Below are positions 51,919 to 61,292 of a DNA stretch of 64,000 nucleotides, in pieces. A program made the translations under genes and the position numbers. Each line of letters opens with the position of its first letter. The stretch's first letter is position 1. The DNA is taken from positions 496,001-560,000 of the forward strand of contig NZ_CACVAN010000001.1 of assembly GCF_902726655.1 (NCBI RefSeq). Reading direction: 5' to 3'. The notes below the pieces were generated by a model, which had not been told where the DNA came from, searched no databases, and saw only the letters and a program-made list of their open reading frames with translations. The stretch comes from Virgibacillus ihumii. Lineage in GTDB: Bacteria; Bacillota; Bacilli; Bacillales; Amphibacillaceae.

Positions 51919-53268
51919 ATGAAGAAATATAAATTAAGGGAAGCTATAATAGACCTGCTACTAAGGATTGACCGGGACAGCGGGTACAGTCATTTATTAA
52001 TTGATCATGAAATCAAGTCAAGAAATTTGTCACAGAGAGATGGTGCACTGTTAACCGAAATCGTTTATGGCACAGTTCAGCGAAAATTGACATTGGATTA
52101 TTACCTGAATGCTTTTGTTGATAATAAGAAGAAAATACAACCTTGGGTGCAAATGCTGCTCAGAATGTCTGTTTACCAGCTTGAATTCTTAGATCGGGTA
52201 CCAGATCATGCAGTCATTAACGAAGCAGTAGAGATTGGCAAAGAGCGGGGTCATAAAGGAATAGCTTCCTTTGTAAATGGGGTTCTCCGCAGTATCCAGC
52301 GAAAAGGTGTACCGGACATGGCTGAACTTGAAAGCCGATCGAAGCGGCTGTCCATTAAAACAAGCCATCCGGAATGGCTTGTCAACCGTTGGATTAAGAT
52401 GTACGGATATGAAAATACAACATCAATGTGTGTTGCCAACCTGGAGCGGAAACCACTATCCGTACGAATACAACCATTAAAAACCACCCGGGAAGCAGCA
52501 ATGGATGAATTGTCCGGTCTTGGGTTTGAACTGAGACCGTCTCAGGTGTCGGATCAGGGTATCATTATTAATAAAGGTAATATTCTGCAAACGGAATTGT
52601 TTAAAGGCGGTTATGTGACCATACAAGATCAAAGTTCCATGCTTGCTGTTGAAATGCTTAAAGCAGAGCCAGGAATGGAAGTGTTGGATGCTTGCAGTGC
52701 TCCAGGCGGCAAAGCTACACATATTGCCGAGAAAATGGATAATCAGGGATTTATTAATGCATACGATTTGCACGCAAAAAAAGTAAACCTGATCAAAGAA
52801 AAGGCAACTATGCTGCATTTGTCCATAATTGAAGCAAACCAAGGAGATGCCAGAAATTTGGATAAGTTGCATGCTCAGGAAAGTTTCGACCGCATTCTGA
52901 TTGATGCGCCTTGCTCCGGATTGGGTGTGATTCGCGGAAAGCCCGATATTAAATACAATAAAACGGAGAAAGATATTGAACAGTTAGCACAGATTCAGTC
53001 AGCTATATTGGACAAGGTGGCCCCTCTTTTGAAAAAAGGTGGTCTGTTGGTATATAGTACATGTACAGTTGACAAGCGTGAAAATGATGATGTTGTAAAT
53101 GCATTTCTGCAGAGCCATGACAATTATCAGATTGATCCGGGATTTTATGAAGATATACCGATTGTTTTGCGTGATACAGAAGGGTGTACGGAAACAGGGT
53201 TGCAAATTTTCCCCCATACCATTAATTCGGACGGATTTTTTGTTACCCGGTTCAAAAACAATGAATAA
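51919..53268 (+). CDS. rsmB: 16S rRNA m5C967 methyltransferase RsmB (Sun family)
   Basis: N-terminal NusB-like RNA-binding domain (about residues 1-140) and a C-terminal SAM methyltransferase with DACSAPGGKATH, DAPCSGLGVIRGKPDIK and YSTCTVDKREN, which supply the two catalytic cysteines. 449 aa from ATG 51919, preceded by GGTGA at 51906-51910. GTG 51907 (overlapping the fmt end) is a possible alternative. The next B. subtilis gene, rlmN, is absent. Confidence 0.94.
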   Translation: MKKYKLREAIIDLLLRIDRDSGYSHLLIDHEIKSRNLSQRDGALLTEIVYGTVQRKLTLDYYLNAFVDNKKKIQPWVQMLLRMSVYQLEFLDRVPDHAVINEAVEIGKERGHKGIASFVNGVLRSIQRKGVPDMAELESRSKRLSIKTSHPEWLVNRWIKMYGYENTTSMCVANLERKPLSVRIQPLKTTREAAMDELSGLGFELRPSQVSDQGIIINKGNILQTELFKGGYVTIQDQSSMLAVEMLKAEPGMEVLDACSAPGGKATHIAEKMDNQGFINAYDLHAKKVNLIKEKATMLHLSIIEANQGDARNLDKLHAQESFDRILIDAPCSGLGVIRGKPDIKYNKTEKDIEQLAQIQSAILDKVAPLLKKGGLLVYSTCTVDKRENDDVVNAFLQSHDNYQIDPGFYEDIPIVLRDTEGCTETGLQIFPHTINSDGFFVTRFKNNE

Positions 53269-53286
53269 TCGGTATTCGATTTTTCT

Positions 53287-53378
53287 TTAGAAAACTTGGG
53301 ATTTGCCACGCCTTTAGGCGAATGCCTTAGTTGCACTTATGCAGTAAGAAAGTATGTAAACTTTCTTATCTGCTAAAA
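53287..53378 (-). repeat. Dispersed repeat R2, copy B
   Basis: Inverted relative to copy A (6200-6292). The arm sequences differ from copy A, but pairing is largely kept: AGAAAGTTT..ACTTTCT in one hairpin and GGCATTCGCC..GGCGTGGC in the other. It fills the gap between rsmB and prpC and ends just before the prpC ribosome site. Confidence 0.85.
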
Positions 53379-53391
53379 AAGGGGTGATCTT

Positions 53392-54144
53392 ATGCAAGGG
53401 CAATTTTTGACGCATACTGGCCAGGTAAGAAAGCACAATGAAGATTCCGGCGGCATTTTTTATAATTCATCCGGACAATTACTTGCTGTCATAGCTGATG
53501 GGATGGGCGGACATCAGGCCGGGGATGTAGCTAGTCAAATGGCAACACGGCTTATGAAGGAAAAATGGGAGGATTCCAACGAACTTGCCTCACCGGATGA
53601 AGTGGAAAAATGGCTGTCAGAATCGATAACGAGCATTAACAATTCTGTTTATGAACATGCGTTAAACCATGAAGAATGTTATGGAATGGGAACGACAATC
53701 GTAGGTGTGGCTTGTATTAAAGATTTTACTACAATCGCACATATCGGTGACAGCAGGTGCTATCTTCTGAATGACGGCGGGTTTAAGCAGGTAACAGAGG
53801 ATCACTCATTTGTAAATGCATTGGTGCAGTCCGGTGAAATTTCCAAGGATGATGCGCAGTACCATCCGAGAAAAAATGTTGTATTGAAAGCATTGGGAAC
53901 AGAAAATCATCTCGAACCGGATATCCGGACAGTTTGTTTGGAACAAGGTAATAAACTTCTCTTATGTTCTGATGGTTTGACGGACAAGGTGAACGATGAT
54001 GAACTCCAGGAGTTTCTTCAGGTTGATGATGTACAGGAAACCGGGAACAGAATGATTGATTTGGCAAATGAGCGGGGTGGAGAGGATAATATTTCACTTG
54101 TATTGCTATATCATGATTTGCCCGGGAAAGAGGGTGATTCCTAG
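53392..54144 (+). CDS. prpC: PP2C-type serine/threonine phosphatase PrpC
   Basis: Metal-dependent phosphatase that reverses PrkC phosphorylation. Motifs TGQVRKHNEDSGGI, VIADGMGGHQAGDVAS, HIGDSRCYL and GGEDNISLVL carry the metal-binding Asp residues. 250 aa. GGGGTGAT precedes the ATG. Its stop codon shares a base with the prkC start. Confidence 0.96.
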   Translation: MQGQFLTHTGQVRKHNEDSGGIFYNSSGQLLAVIADGMGGHQAGDVASQMATRLMKEKWEDSNELASPDEVEKWLSESITSINNSVYEHALNHEECYGMGTTIVGVACIKDFTTIAHIGDSRCYLLNDGGFKQVTEDHSFVNALVQSGEISKDDAQYHPRKNVVLKALGTENHLEPDIRTVCLEQGNKLLLCSDGLTDKVNDDELQEFLQVDDVQETGNRMIDLANERGGEDNISLVLLYHDLPGKEGDS

Positions 54145-56156
54145 TGTTGAATGGTCACCTGTTAAATGAACGTTACAAGATTATAGAAACAATTGGCGGC
54201 GGCGGGATGGCCAACGTATATCTAGGTAATGATATTATCCTTGATCGGGAAGTGGCAATAAAGGTTTTGCGTCTGGAATATGCACATGATGAAGAATTTA
54301 TTGCACGGTTTGACAGAGAGGCAAAGGCGGCAACAAGCTTATCACACCCGAATATTGTAAATATTTATGATGTGGGTGAGGAAGCTGACATACTTTATAT
54401 GGTCATGGAGTATGTTGACGGCATGACCTTGAAAGAATACATACAGCGTTACGGTCCGATTAATATAGAGGAATCGTTGGATATTATGAAACAGATTACC
54501 TCTGCGATTGCACATGCACATGCCAATGGAATCGTTCATCGGGATATCAAGCCGCAAAATATTTTGATTGATACTTATGGCCAGGTGAAAGTAACCGATT
54601 TTGGAATCGCAATGGCCATGAGTGCTACTGCTTTGACACAAACCAACTCCGTAATGGGATCCGTTCATTATTTATCCCCGGAACAGGCACGCGGAGGGAT
54701 GGCAACGAAAAAGTCAGATGTTTATTCGCTTGGCATCGTGTTGTTTGAGCTGCTGACAGGAAGGCTTCCGTTTTTTGGTGAAACACCCGTATCCATTGCC
54801 TTAAAGCATTTGCAAAGCGATACACCATCCGTAAAACGTTTTAATCCGGATCTCCCGCAGAGTGTTGAAAATATTGTTTTAAAGGCAACCGCCAAAGATC
54901 CATTTCACCGTTTTGAAACTGTATATGATATGGAGGACAGCCTGGACACTGCACTTGATTCGGACAGGATGAATGAGGAGAAATTCAGCCCGCCAGATGA
55001 AGAAGGAGAAGAAACAAAGGCGATTCCGATTATTACGGATACAGCCGTCAATTCGGACGAAAGCGATGAAACAATCGCTAATAAACCAGAAGACAATACA
55101 AATACGGCATCCTTTGATGGCAATGATAAGAAAAAGACAAAGGGAAAGAAAAAGAACAAAGGAAGGCCCAAACGGAAAAAGAAATGGATAATTACGATAA
55201 GTATTTTAATCTTTTTATTACTTTTGGGCGCCGGTTCTTATTATGTCTACGCAAATTATCTGCAGCCTCAGGATGTTGTTATCCCGAATGTGGCGGAGAT
55301 GGAGTATGAAGAGGCTGTTGCTGAGCTCCACGAATTGAATTTACAAACTGAACGGAAAGAGAGATATTCCAATGAAATTGAAGACGGGAATGTAATTGGT
55401 ACCAATCCAGGGGCTGACAGTACGGTGAAAGAGGAGTCTACTGTATCTGTTATCGTCAGTCAAGGTAAGGAAAAAGTTACGTTTGAAGATTATGTTGGTA
55501 AAGATTTCAGTCAAATTAAACAACTGCTTGAAGATAAATATAAGGAAGTAATATCGTATGATGCGTATTCCAATGAACCGGTCGGGCAAATAGTTACGCA
55601 AATTCAGCCTTCACCAGGCTCTAAGGTTGTTCCCGGTGAAACAACAGTAATATTTGAATCAAGCATCGGACCAGATCTGATTTCAGTTTACAACCTGGAA
55701 GGAATGACGAAAAAAGAAGCAATTGAAACATTGAATGAACAGGGGCTTAAGGCGAATATTATCGAGCAGCATTCCGAGGATACTCCGGAAGGCGAAGTTA
55801 TTAAGCAGGATCCTGAACCATATACCGAACTTGATGAAGGTGATACAGTCGATGTGTACATCTCGCTTGGCCCGGAGGACTTGCCGCCCAGAAACCATAC
55901 AGTCGAATTCAAGGTTCCATACGAGCCAGAACAGGAGCCGGAGAACCCGAAAAAGCCTGTAGAGCAAAATGTTAAAATATATATTGGTGATAAAAGTCAT
56001 TCAATTTCGGAAGTGTTCAAGGAAGATACCATTACAAAGGATAAAAAGTATTCCATTACATTAACTATTGCACCGGACAGTGCAGCGGAATATAAAGTTA
56101 TACGCGGTGACGATATTATTATTAACGAATCAGTTCCATATGAGGAAGGTGAATGA
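54144..56156 (+). CDS. prkC: Membrane Ser/Thr protein kinase PrkC with PASTA repeats
   Basis: Eukaryotic-type kinase that senses muropeptides and acts in germination and stationary phase. Kinase domain: glycine loop GGGGMANVYLG, Lys40 (VAIKVL), catalytic Asp134 (HRDIKPQN), DFGIA. A basic juxtamembrane stretch (KKKTKGKKKNKGRPKRKKK) precedes one transmembrane helix (about 350-372). Three PASTA domains follow, then a C-terminal beta-rich domain. 670 aa. GTG start at 54144, with GAGGGTGA 6 bases upstream. Confidence 0.96.
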   Translation: MLNGHLLNERYKIIETIGGGGMANVYLGNDIILDREVAIKVLRLEYAHDEEFIARFDREAKAATSLSHPNIVNIYDVGEEADILYMVMEYVDGMTLKEYIQRYGPINIEESLDIMKQITSAIAHAHANGIVHRDIKPQNILIDTYGQVKVTDFGIAMAMSATALTQTNSVMGSVHYLSPEQARGGMATKKSDVYSLGIVLFELLTGRLPFFGETPVSIALKHLQSDTPSVKRFNPDLPQSVENIVLKATAKDPFHRFETVYDMEDSLDTALDSDRMNEEKFSPPDEEGEETKAIPIITDTAVNSDESDETIANKPEDNTNTASFDGNDKKKTKGKKKNKGRPKRKKKWIITISILIFLLLLGAGSYYVYANYLQPQDVVIPNVAEMEYEEAVAELHELNLQTERKERYSNEIEDGNVIGTNPGADSTVKEESTVSVIVSQGKEKVTFEDYVGKDFSQIKQLLEDKYKEVISYDAYSNEPVGQIVTQIQPSPGSKVVPGETTVIFESSIGPDLISVYNLEGMTKKEAIETLNEQGLKANIIEQHSEDTPEGEVIKQDPEPYTELDEGDTVDVYISLGPEDLPPRNHTVEFKVPYEPEQEPENPKKPVEQNVKIYIGDKSHSISEVFKEDTITKDKKYSITLTIAPDSAAEYKVIRGDDIIINESVPYEEGE

Positions 56157-57029
56157 ATGGCATCTGGCAGAATAATTAAGGCAATAAGCGGATTTTACTA
56201 TGTGAAGTCCGGCGATGAAATAATTGAATGCAAAAGCAGGGGTGTGTTCCGGAAGAAAAAAATCACTCCGCTTGTTGGTGATTTTGTCGAATTTGACCAG
56301 GATGAAGCATATATTTTGGAAGTTAAACCAAGACAAAACAGTCTCATACGCCCACCGGTCGCGAATATTGATCAAGCGATTATTGTCAGTTCTGCCATCA
56401 TGCCTGATTTTAACCCGCTGTTGCTGGACCGGTTTCTGGTATTGATTGAATCAAAGGAAATTAAGCCAATTATCTTTGTGACCAAAGAAGATTTAATCCC
56501 GGATGCTCAACGGGCAGATATAATCAATCATTTGGAGACGTACAAAAAAACAGGCTATACAGTGGAATTACTGACCGCAAAAGAATCGGAGGATTTGACG
56601 CATATGCATCAATATTTTTCCGGTAATGTTTCAGTCATAGCCGGTCAGTCTGGTGTAGGAAAGTCCTCATTTCTGAATGCCATCAATCCTGAACTGGCAT
56701 TGAAGACTGATGATATTTCCATGAGTTTGGGCAGGGGGAAACATACAACCAGACATGTTGAACTTGTTGAAGCGGGAAATGGTCTGGTCGCAGATACACC
56801 CGGTTTCAGTTCGCTTAATTTTGATGGGATTGCTGCCGCTGATCTTGATGAATGCTTTCCGGAATTACGGAGCAGAAAACACGAATGTAAATTCCGCGGC
56901 TGTCTACATCATAAGGAACCAAAATGTGAAGTGAAACTGGCGGTTGAGCGCGGGGAATTATCTTCATTCAGATATGAGCATTATATAAGTTTTTTGAACG
57001 AAATAAAAGAACGAAAGCCGAGGTATTGA
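56157..57029 (+). CDS. rsgA: Ribosome small-subunit GTPase RsgA (YloQ/CpgA)
   Basis: Circularly permuted GTPase for 30S maturation. Order: N-terminal OB fold, G4 (VTKEDL), G1 (GQSGVGKSSFLNAI), G3 (ADTPGFSS), then a zinc-binding C-terminal domain (CKFRGCLHHKEPKCEV). 290 aa. ATG directly follows the prkC stop. Confidence 0.96.
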   Translation: MASGRIIKAISGFYYVKSGDEIIECKSRGVFRKKKITPLVGDFVEFDQDEAYILEVKPRQNSLIRPPVANIDQAIIVSSAIMPDFNPLLLDRFLVLIESKEIKPIIFVTKEDLIPDAQRADIINHLETYKKTGYTVELLTAKESEDLTHMHQYFSGNVSVIAGQSGVGKSSFLNAINPELALKTDDISMSLGRGKHTTRHVELVEAGNGLVADTPGFSSLNFDGIAAADLDECFPELRSRKHECKFRGCLHHKEPKCEVKLAVERGELSSFRYEHYISFLNEIKERKPRY

Positions 57030-57030
57030 T

Positions 57031-57693
57031 ATGACAAAAATAGCACCTTCCATCCTATCAGCAAATTTTGCTGATTTGGGCAAGGAAATTCAGGATGTGG
57101 AACAGGGAGGAGCCGATTATATCCATGTAGATGTAATGGATGGACATTTTGTTCCCAATATCACAATTGGTCCATTAATTGTTGAAGCAATTAAACCGAA
57201 AACAAAATTGCCTTTGGATGTGCACTTAATGATTGATAATCCAGATGAATTCATACCACAATTTGCTGAAGCAGGAGCATCCATCATCACCGTGCACCAG
57301 GAGGCTTGTGTTCACTTACACCGTACCCTGCAGCTGATTAAAAAAAGCGGAGCGAAGCCGGGCGTTGTTCTAAATCCGGCAACTCCGGCGGAGATGATAA
57401 AAGAAGTATTGCATGAGGTGGATTTGGTATTAATTATGACGGTGAATCCGGGATTTGGCGGCCAATCATTTATCCATCAGGCGGTAGAAAAAATAAAGAA
57501 AATAGCCGAATGGCGCAACGAACTGGATTTATCGTATGAAATTGAGGTTGATGGCGGTGTCAATACCGAAACCGCAAATTTGTGCACAGATGCCGGAGCG
57601 GATGTTTTGGTAGCTGGCAGTGCCGTTTTTAAAAAATCGGACCGAAAACGGGCTATGGATGAAATATTGACTGCAGCCAAAGGGAAATATTAA
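57031..57693 (+). CDS. rpe: Ribulose-phosphate 3-epimerase
   Basis: TIM-barrel enzyme of the pentose phosphate pathway. Active-site motifs APSILSANFADLG, HVDVMDGHFVPNITIG, LDVHLMIDNP, MTVNPGFGGQSFI and EVDGGVN are all present. 220 aa. It starts 1 bp after rsgA and shares an A with the next start (TAATG). Confidence 0.97.
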   Translation: MTKIAPSILSANFADLGKEIQDVEQGGADYIHVDVMDGHFVPNITIGPLIVEAIKPKTKLPLDVHLMIDNPDEFIPQFAEAGASIITVHQEACVHLHRTLQLIKKSGAKPGVVLNPATPAEMIKEVLHEVDLVLIMTVNPGFGGQSFIHQAVEKIKKIAEWRNELDLSYEIEVDGGVNTETANLCTDAGADVLVAGSAVFKKSDRKRAMDEILTAAKGKY

Positions 57694-58361
57694 TGGTATC
57701 AGTCGGAATCGTTGGAAATGGTCCATTAGAACATATTCCCAGCCTCCAGGACTTTCAGGACAGTGTAGATGTATGGATTGGTGCTGACCGTGGAGCATTG
57801 ACCATTATAGAGAATAATCTCCGCCCTGTATTTGCGGCAGGAGATTTTGACTCCATAACCGAAATGGAAAGAGAGCGAATTGAACGAAATTCCGACGCAT
57901 TTTTGGAATATCCGGTTGAAAAAGATCAGACGGATTTGGAAATTGCGTTATGGCAAGCATATGATCTGAATCCGGACTGTATTTATTTGTTTGGAGTAAC
58001 CGGGGGCCGTCTGGATCATGCGATGGTCAATATGCAGCTTTTGTATCAACTGCTCAAACGCAATATTCGCGGCATTATTGCCGATAGACAGAATCTGCTG
58101 GAATTGGCTGAACCGGGAAAACATTCCATTTTCCATCACAGTGCATTTCCTAATATTTCTTTTCTGCCGTTCACACCGGAAATAAAGGGTTTGACACTCA
58201 GCGGATTTTATTATCCATTGGCCGATGAAACTGTGTCATGGGGGTCAACCCTGTGTATATCGAACAAGCTTCTTTCAAAAAGTGGTACTTTTTCATTCGA
58301 GGCAGGCATACTATTAGTAATAAAGAGTCGTGATGCTGAATTTAATGCGATTCCAAGGTGA
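57693..58361 (+). CDS. thiN: Thiamine pyrophosphokinase
   Basis: Converts thiamine to TPP. Motifs IGADRGALTI, AAGDFDSIT, EKDQTDLEIAL and GVTGGRLDHAMVN are typical of ThiN/TPK. 222 aa. Position between rpe and spoVM matches B. subtilis yloS/thiN. Confidence 0.95.
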   Translation: MVSVGIVGNGPLEHIPSLQDFQDSVDVWIGADRGALTIIENNLRPVFAAGDFDSITEMERERIERNSDAFLEYPVEKDQTDLEIALWQAYDLNPDCIYLFGVTGGRLDHAMVNMQLLYQLLKRNIRGIIADRQNLLELAEPGKHSIFHHSAFPNISFLPFTPEIKGLTLSGFYYPLADETVSWGSTLCISNKLLSKSGTFSFEAGILLVIKSRDAEFNAIPR

Positions 58362-58392
58362 GCTTTGTTTGAATGGAGGAGGCGGAGAACTC

Positions 58393-58476
58393 ATGAAATT
58401 TTATACTATTAAACTCCCACGATTTATCGGCGGATTTGTCCGGGTTGTTATCGGTACTTTTAAAAAGGATAAATAA
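58393..58476 (+). CDS. spoVM: Spore coat morphogenetic peptide SpoVM (27 aa)
   Basis: The product starts MKFYTIKLPRFIGG and ends IGTFKKDK, almost the same as the 26-residue B. subtilis peptide. It is an amphipathic helix that recognises the convex forespore membrane and recruits SpoIVA. Pro9, needed for correct localisation, is conserved. A GGAGGAGGCGGAG ribosome site lies upstream. The thiN-spoVM-rpmB neighbourhood is conserved. A SigE promoter would be expected but was not pinpointed. Confidence 0.96.
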   Translation: MKFYTIKLPRFIGGFVRVVIGTFKKDK

Positions 58477-58486
58477 GTAAATCCGG

Positions 58487-58520
58487 CTTTTGTCATATCA
58501 ATTGGCAAAAGCTCATTTTT
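58487..58520 (+). terminator. Terminator after spoVM
   Basis: GGCTTTTGTC pairs with GGCAAAAGCT (one mismatch), followed by a run of Ts. Confidence 0.75.
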
Positions 58521-58591
58521 TGGTTAGCTGCAGGCATCCAATCAATCCATAACGTTACAGTACACAGTCTACGTCAGATCATATAGATTGT

Positions 58592-58624
58592 AAAAAAGCA
58601 TCCGGGAGAACCGGATGCTTTTGC
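58592..58624 (-). terminator. Terminator of rpmB
   Basis: AAGCATCCGG pairs with CCGGATGCTT around a short loop, with T runs on both strands; it can end minus-strand rpmB transcripts. Confidence 0.85.
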
Positions 58625-58661
58625 TTACACAGACTAATGATAAAGTTGTACGTCAGATATA

Positions 58662-58850
58662 TTATACGCGCTCTACTTTACCTGATTTCAAGGCGCGAGC
58701 AGATACGTAAACACGTTTCGGCTTGCCGTCTACCATAATACGAACTTTCTGCACATTAGCTTTCCAATTACGCTTGTTGGAATTCATAGCGTGAGAACGT
58801 TTGTTTCCAGTGCGAGTTTTACGTCCAGTTACAACACATTTTCTAGCCAT
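58662..58850 (-). CDS. rpmB: 50S ribosomal protein L28
   Basis: 62 residues beginning [20 protein letters not shown], the standard L28 start, and ending [12 protein letters not shown]. It has Cys5 but no second zinc-binding cysteine pair. AGGAGGG precedes the start on the minus strand. A likely promoter (TTGCAA, 17 bp, TAAATT on the minus strand) lies at about 58895-58923. Convergent to spoVM, divergent from yloU. Confidence 0.97.
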   Translation of the reverse strand: MARKCVVTGRKTRTGNKRSHAMNSNKRNWKANVQKVRIMVDGKPKRVYVSARALKSGKVERV

Positions 58851-59045
58851 GGTAATCCCTCCTACTCTTCACATGTGTCATCATACTTATCCAATTTACC
58901 ATAAGTGTTGGCATATTGCAATATTTACCGGAAAATAGAATGCAAAGAAAAATCACTTGACAGAATGATTGAAATCATCCATTGTTATAATGGGTCAGTT
59001 AGGATGAGATTTACAATACTTTTAAATTAGTGTTGCTTGTAGTAA

Positions 59046-59070
59046 AATACCCTTATAATGATAGGGTATT
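59046..59070 (+). promoter_or_regulatory. Palindrome around a TATAAT box upstream of yloU
   Basis: AATACCCT (59046-59053) and AGGGTATT (59063-59070) flank TATAATGAT. The 8-bp arms are perfect. The -35 is weak (TTGCTT, 14 bp upstream). This could be an operator for yloU-fakA or a transcript hairpin just upstream of the ribosome site. Confidence 0.45.
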
Positions 59071-59084
59071 AAAGGAGGATTATA

Positions 59085-59447
59085 ATGTCCATTGAACTTA
59101 ATACAAATGACGGTCAGGTAACTATCACAAATGAAGTGATAGCCACTATAGCTGGTGGAGCTGCCATTGAATGTTACGGAATTGTTGGTATGGCATCAAA
59201 AAGCCAAATTCGGGATGGGCTGGCAGAGATCCTCAGGAAAGAAAATTTTTCACGGGGAATCATAGTACGACAGGAAGAAAATCATCTTCATATTGACATG
59301 TATATAATTGTAAGTTATGGAACTAAAATTTCTGAAGTGGCACACAATGTTCAATCACAAGTAAAATATACCCTGCATAAATCACTGGGGCTGTCGATTG
59401 ACTCAGTTAATATTTATATTCAGGGTGTTCGGGTGGCAGCAGAATAA
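59085..59447 (+). CDS. yloU: Asp23/Gls24 family envelope stress protein YloU
   Basis: 120-residue member of the Asp23/YloU family: VTITNEVIATIAGGAAIECYGIVGMASK, then VSYGTKISEVAHNVQSQVKY. Linked to cell-envelope stress and, by gene neighbourhood, to fatty-acid kinase. AAAGGAGG precedes the ATG. Always next to fakA/yloV in this group. Confidence 0.94.
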   Translation: MSIELNTNDGQVTITNEVIATIAGGAAIECYGIVGMASKSQIRDGLAEILRKENFSRGIIVRQEENHLHIDMYIIVSYGTKISEVAHNVQSQVKYTLHKSLGLSIDSVNIYIQGVRVAAE

Positions 59448-59482
59448 ATGCTGCCTATTGCAGTTATGGAGGAGGAAGTGTT

Positions 59483-61144
59483 GTGACGTTAAAAGCGTTG
59501 AATGGCGAAACTTTTGCAAAAATGGTACTCTCGGGAGCACACCATTTAACGAATAACGCTCAGAAAATCGATGCATTAAATGTTTTTCCGGTGCCGGATG
59601 GTGATACCGGAACAAATATGAATTTATCGATGACATCTGGAGCAAATGAAGTAAAAAATGTTGACAGTGATGATATATCAAAAGTATCCAATGCTTTTGC
59701 AAAGGGACTTTTAATGGGGGCACGCGGGAATTCCGGCGTGATTTTGTCGCAATTATTCCGCGGGTTTGCCAGAGGTATGGATTCCAAACAAACGTTAACA
59801 ACGGAGGATTTGGCGAAAGCCTTTGAAAGTGGTGTATCAACTGCTTATAAAGCTGTAATGAAGCCTGTTGAAGGTACCATTTTGACAGTTGCTAAAGACG
59901 CAGCTGCCGCCGCTGTTGAGGAATCGAAAAGAGAAGAAGATGTAATCGCTTTAATGGAAAAAGTAGTCAAGGAAGCGAAACTCTCGTTGCAGCGGACACC
60001 GGATTTACTGCCGGTATTAAAGGAAGTTGGGGTCGTTGATTCGGGTGGACAAGGTCTTGTGACCATTTATGAAGGTTTTCTGGCGTCACTGAAAGGCGAA
60101 AAATTACCGGAACGGCAAACCGATGATGCTGAAATGGAAGAAATGGTAAATGCGGAACACCATAAAATTGCCCAGGATTTCATGGATACTTCGGAAATTG
60201 AATTTGGATATTGTACCGAATTTATGGTCAAGTTTGAGAATGAGAAACTAAGTAAAAATCCATTTGACGAAGAAGCATTTCGCAATGAACTGAGCAAACA
60301 CGGTGATTCTTTGCTTGTTGTTGCAGACGATGAAATTGCTAAAATTCATGTGCATGCTGAGTATCCCGGTCAAGTGATGACATTAGGTCAGCGTTATGGA
60401 AGTCTGATTAATATGAAAATCGAAAACATGCGTGAACAGCATACAGCAATTGTTGGGAAAGATAAGAAGGCTGTGTCAACAGAACAGGCTGAATACGGAA
60501 TTGTAACAGTTGCGATGGGCTCCGGTCTTAAAACGTTATTTGAAAGTCTTGGTGCATCAGTTGTTATTGAAGGCGGACAGACGATGAATCCCAGTACACA
60601 AGATATCGCGACTGCTATTGAAAAAGCTAATGCCAAAAACGTGATTATTCTGCCAAACAATAAAAATATTGTTATGGCGGCTGAGCAGGCAGCAGAATTG
60701 GCAGAAGTAAATGCTGAAGTAATTACAACCAAAACAATTCCACAAGGGATCAGTGCAATGCTGGCATTCCATCCTGAGGCCGATATAAAGGAAAATAAGA
60801 CAGCGATGGATGACGCAGGTGCGCAAGTTAAAACCGGACAAGTTACATATGCCGTCCGTGATACACAGATTGATGGCATAACGATTGAGAAAGGCCATTT
60901 CATGGGCATTGCTGACGGGAAAATAACCTCATCCAACCAAGATAAGTTGGAAACAGTAAAGTCATTACTTAATGAAATGATTTTGGAAGACGATGAAATC
61001 CTGACGATTTTGCAGGGAGAAGAAGCAAGTGATGATGAAGTAGATGCTATTGTGAAATATGTGGAAGAAAAGTATGAAGATATTGAGGTTGAACTGCACA
61101 AAGGAAACCAGCCAATTTATTCATTTATTTTCTCTGTGGAGTAA
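59483..61144 (+). CDS. fakA: Fatty acid kinase catalytic subunit FakA (DhaL domain, YloV)
   Basis: Phosphorylates fatty acids bound to a FakB (DegV-type) carrier. The N-terminal DhaL ATP domain has NVFPVPDGDTGTNM (metal-binding Asp triad) and GARGNSGVILSQLFRG. Middle and C-terminal domains follow, ending GNQPIYSFIFSVE. 553 aa, full length. GTG start at 59483, with GGAGGAGG upstream. B. subtilis continues with sdaAB, recG and fapR-plsX, but here the order breaks. Confidence 0.95.
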   Translation: MTLKALNGETFAKMVLSGAHHLTNNAQKIDALNVFPVPDGDTGTNMNLSMTSGANEVKNVDSDDISKVSNAFAKGLLMGARGNSGVILSQLFRGFARGMDSKQTLTTEDLAKAFESGVSTAYKAVMKPVEGTILTVAKDAAAAAVEESKREEDVIALMEKVVKEAKLSLQRTPDLLPVLKEVGVVDSGGQGLVTIYEGFLASLKGEKLPERQTDDAEMEEMVNAEHHKIAQDFMDTSEIEFGYCTEFMVKFENEKLSKNPFDEEAFRNELSKHGDSLLVVADDEIAKIHVHAEYPGQVMTLGQRYGSLINMKIENMREQHTAIVGKDKKAVSTEQAEYGIVTVAMGSGLKTLFESLGASVVIEGGQTMNPSTQDIATAIEKANAKNVIILPNNKNIVMAAEQAAELAEVNAEVITTKTIPQGISAMLAFHPEADIKENKTAMDDAGAQVKTGQVTYAVRDTQIDGITIEKGHFMGIADGKITSSNQDKLETVKSLLNEMILEDDEILTILQGEEASDDEVDAIVKYVEEKYEDIEVELHKGNQPIYSFIFSVE

Positions 61145-61192
61145 TTGACTTAAGTATACCGTTTTGAAAATTATGATCTGTGCGCAGCGGCA

Positions 61193-61237
61193 AAAAATCC
61201 CGTATCACTCAACAAGGTGGTACGGGATTTTTTAAAG
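61193..61237. terminator. Terminator after fakA
   Basis: AAAATCCCGTA..CAC pairs with GTG..TACGGGATTTT and ends in Ts; it is symmetric enough to serve the convergent permease gene too. Confidence 0.85.
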
Positions 61238-61270
61238 CATAAAATCCTTTTGTAACTGCATAGTTTTCTA
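61237..61270 (+). repeat. Dispersed repeat R2, shortened copy C
   Basis: GCATAAAATCCTTTTGTAAC, then TGCATA and GTTTTCTAA: the two ends of copy A joined with the middle missing. Same orientation as copy A. Confidence 0.55.
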
Positions 61271-61292
61271 AAATATTGCATTTAGACTTTAC

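Noticed and set aside
60394..61101. 235-codon open frame antisense to fakA
   Set aside because: It is the shadow of a strong coding frame, Ser/Ile-rich, with no ribosome site.
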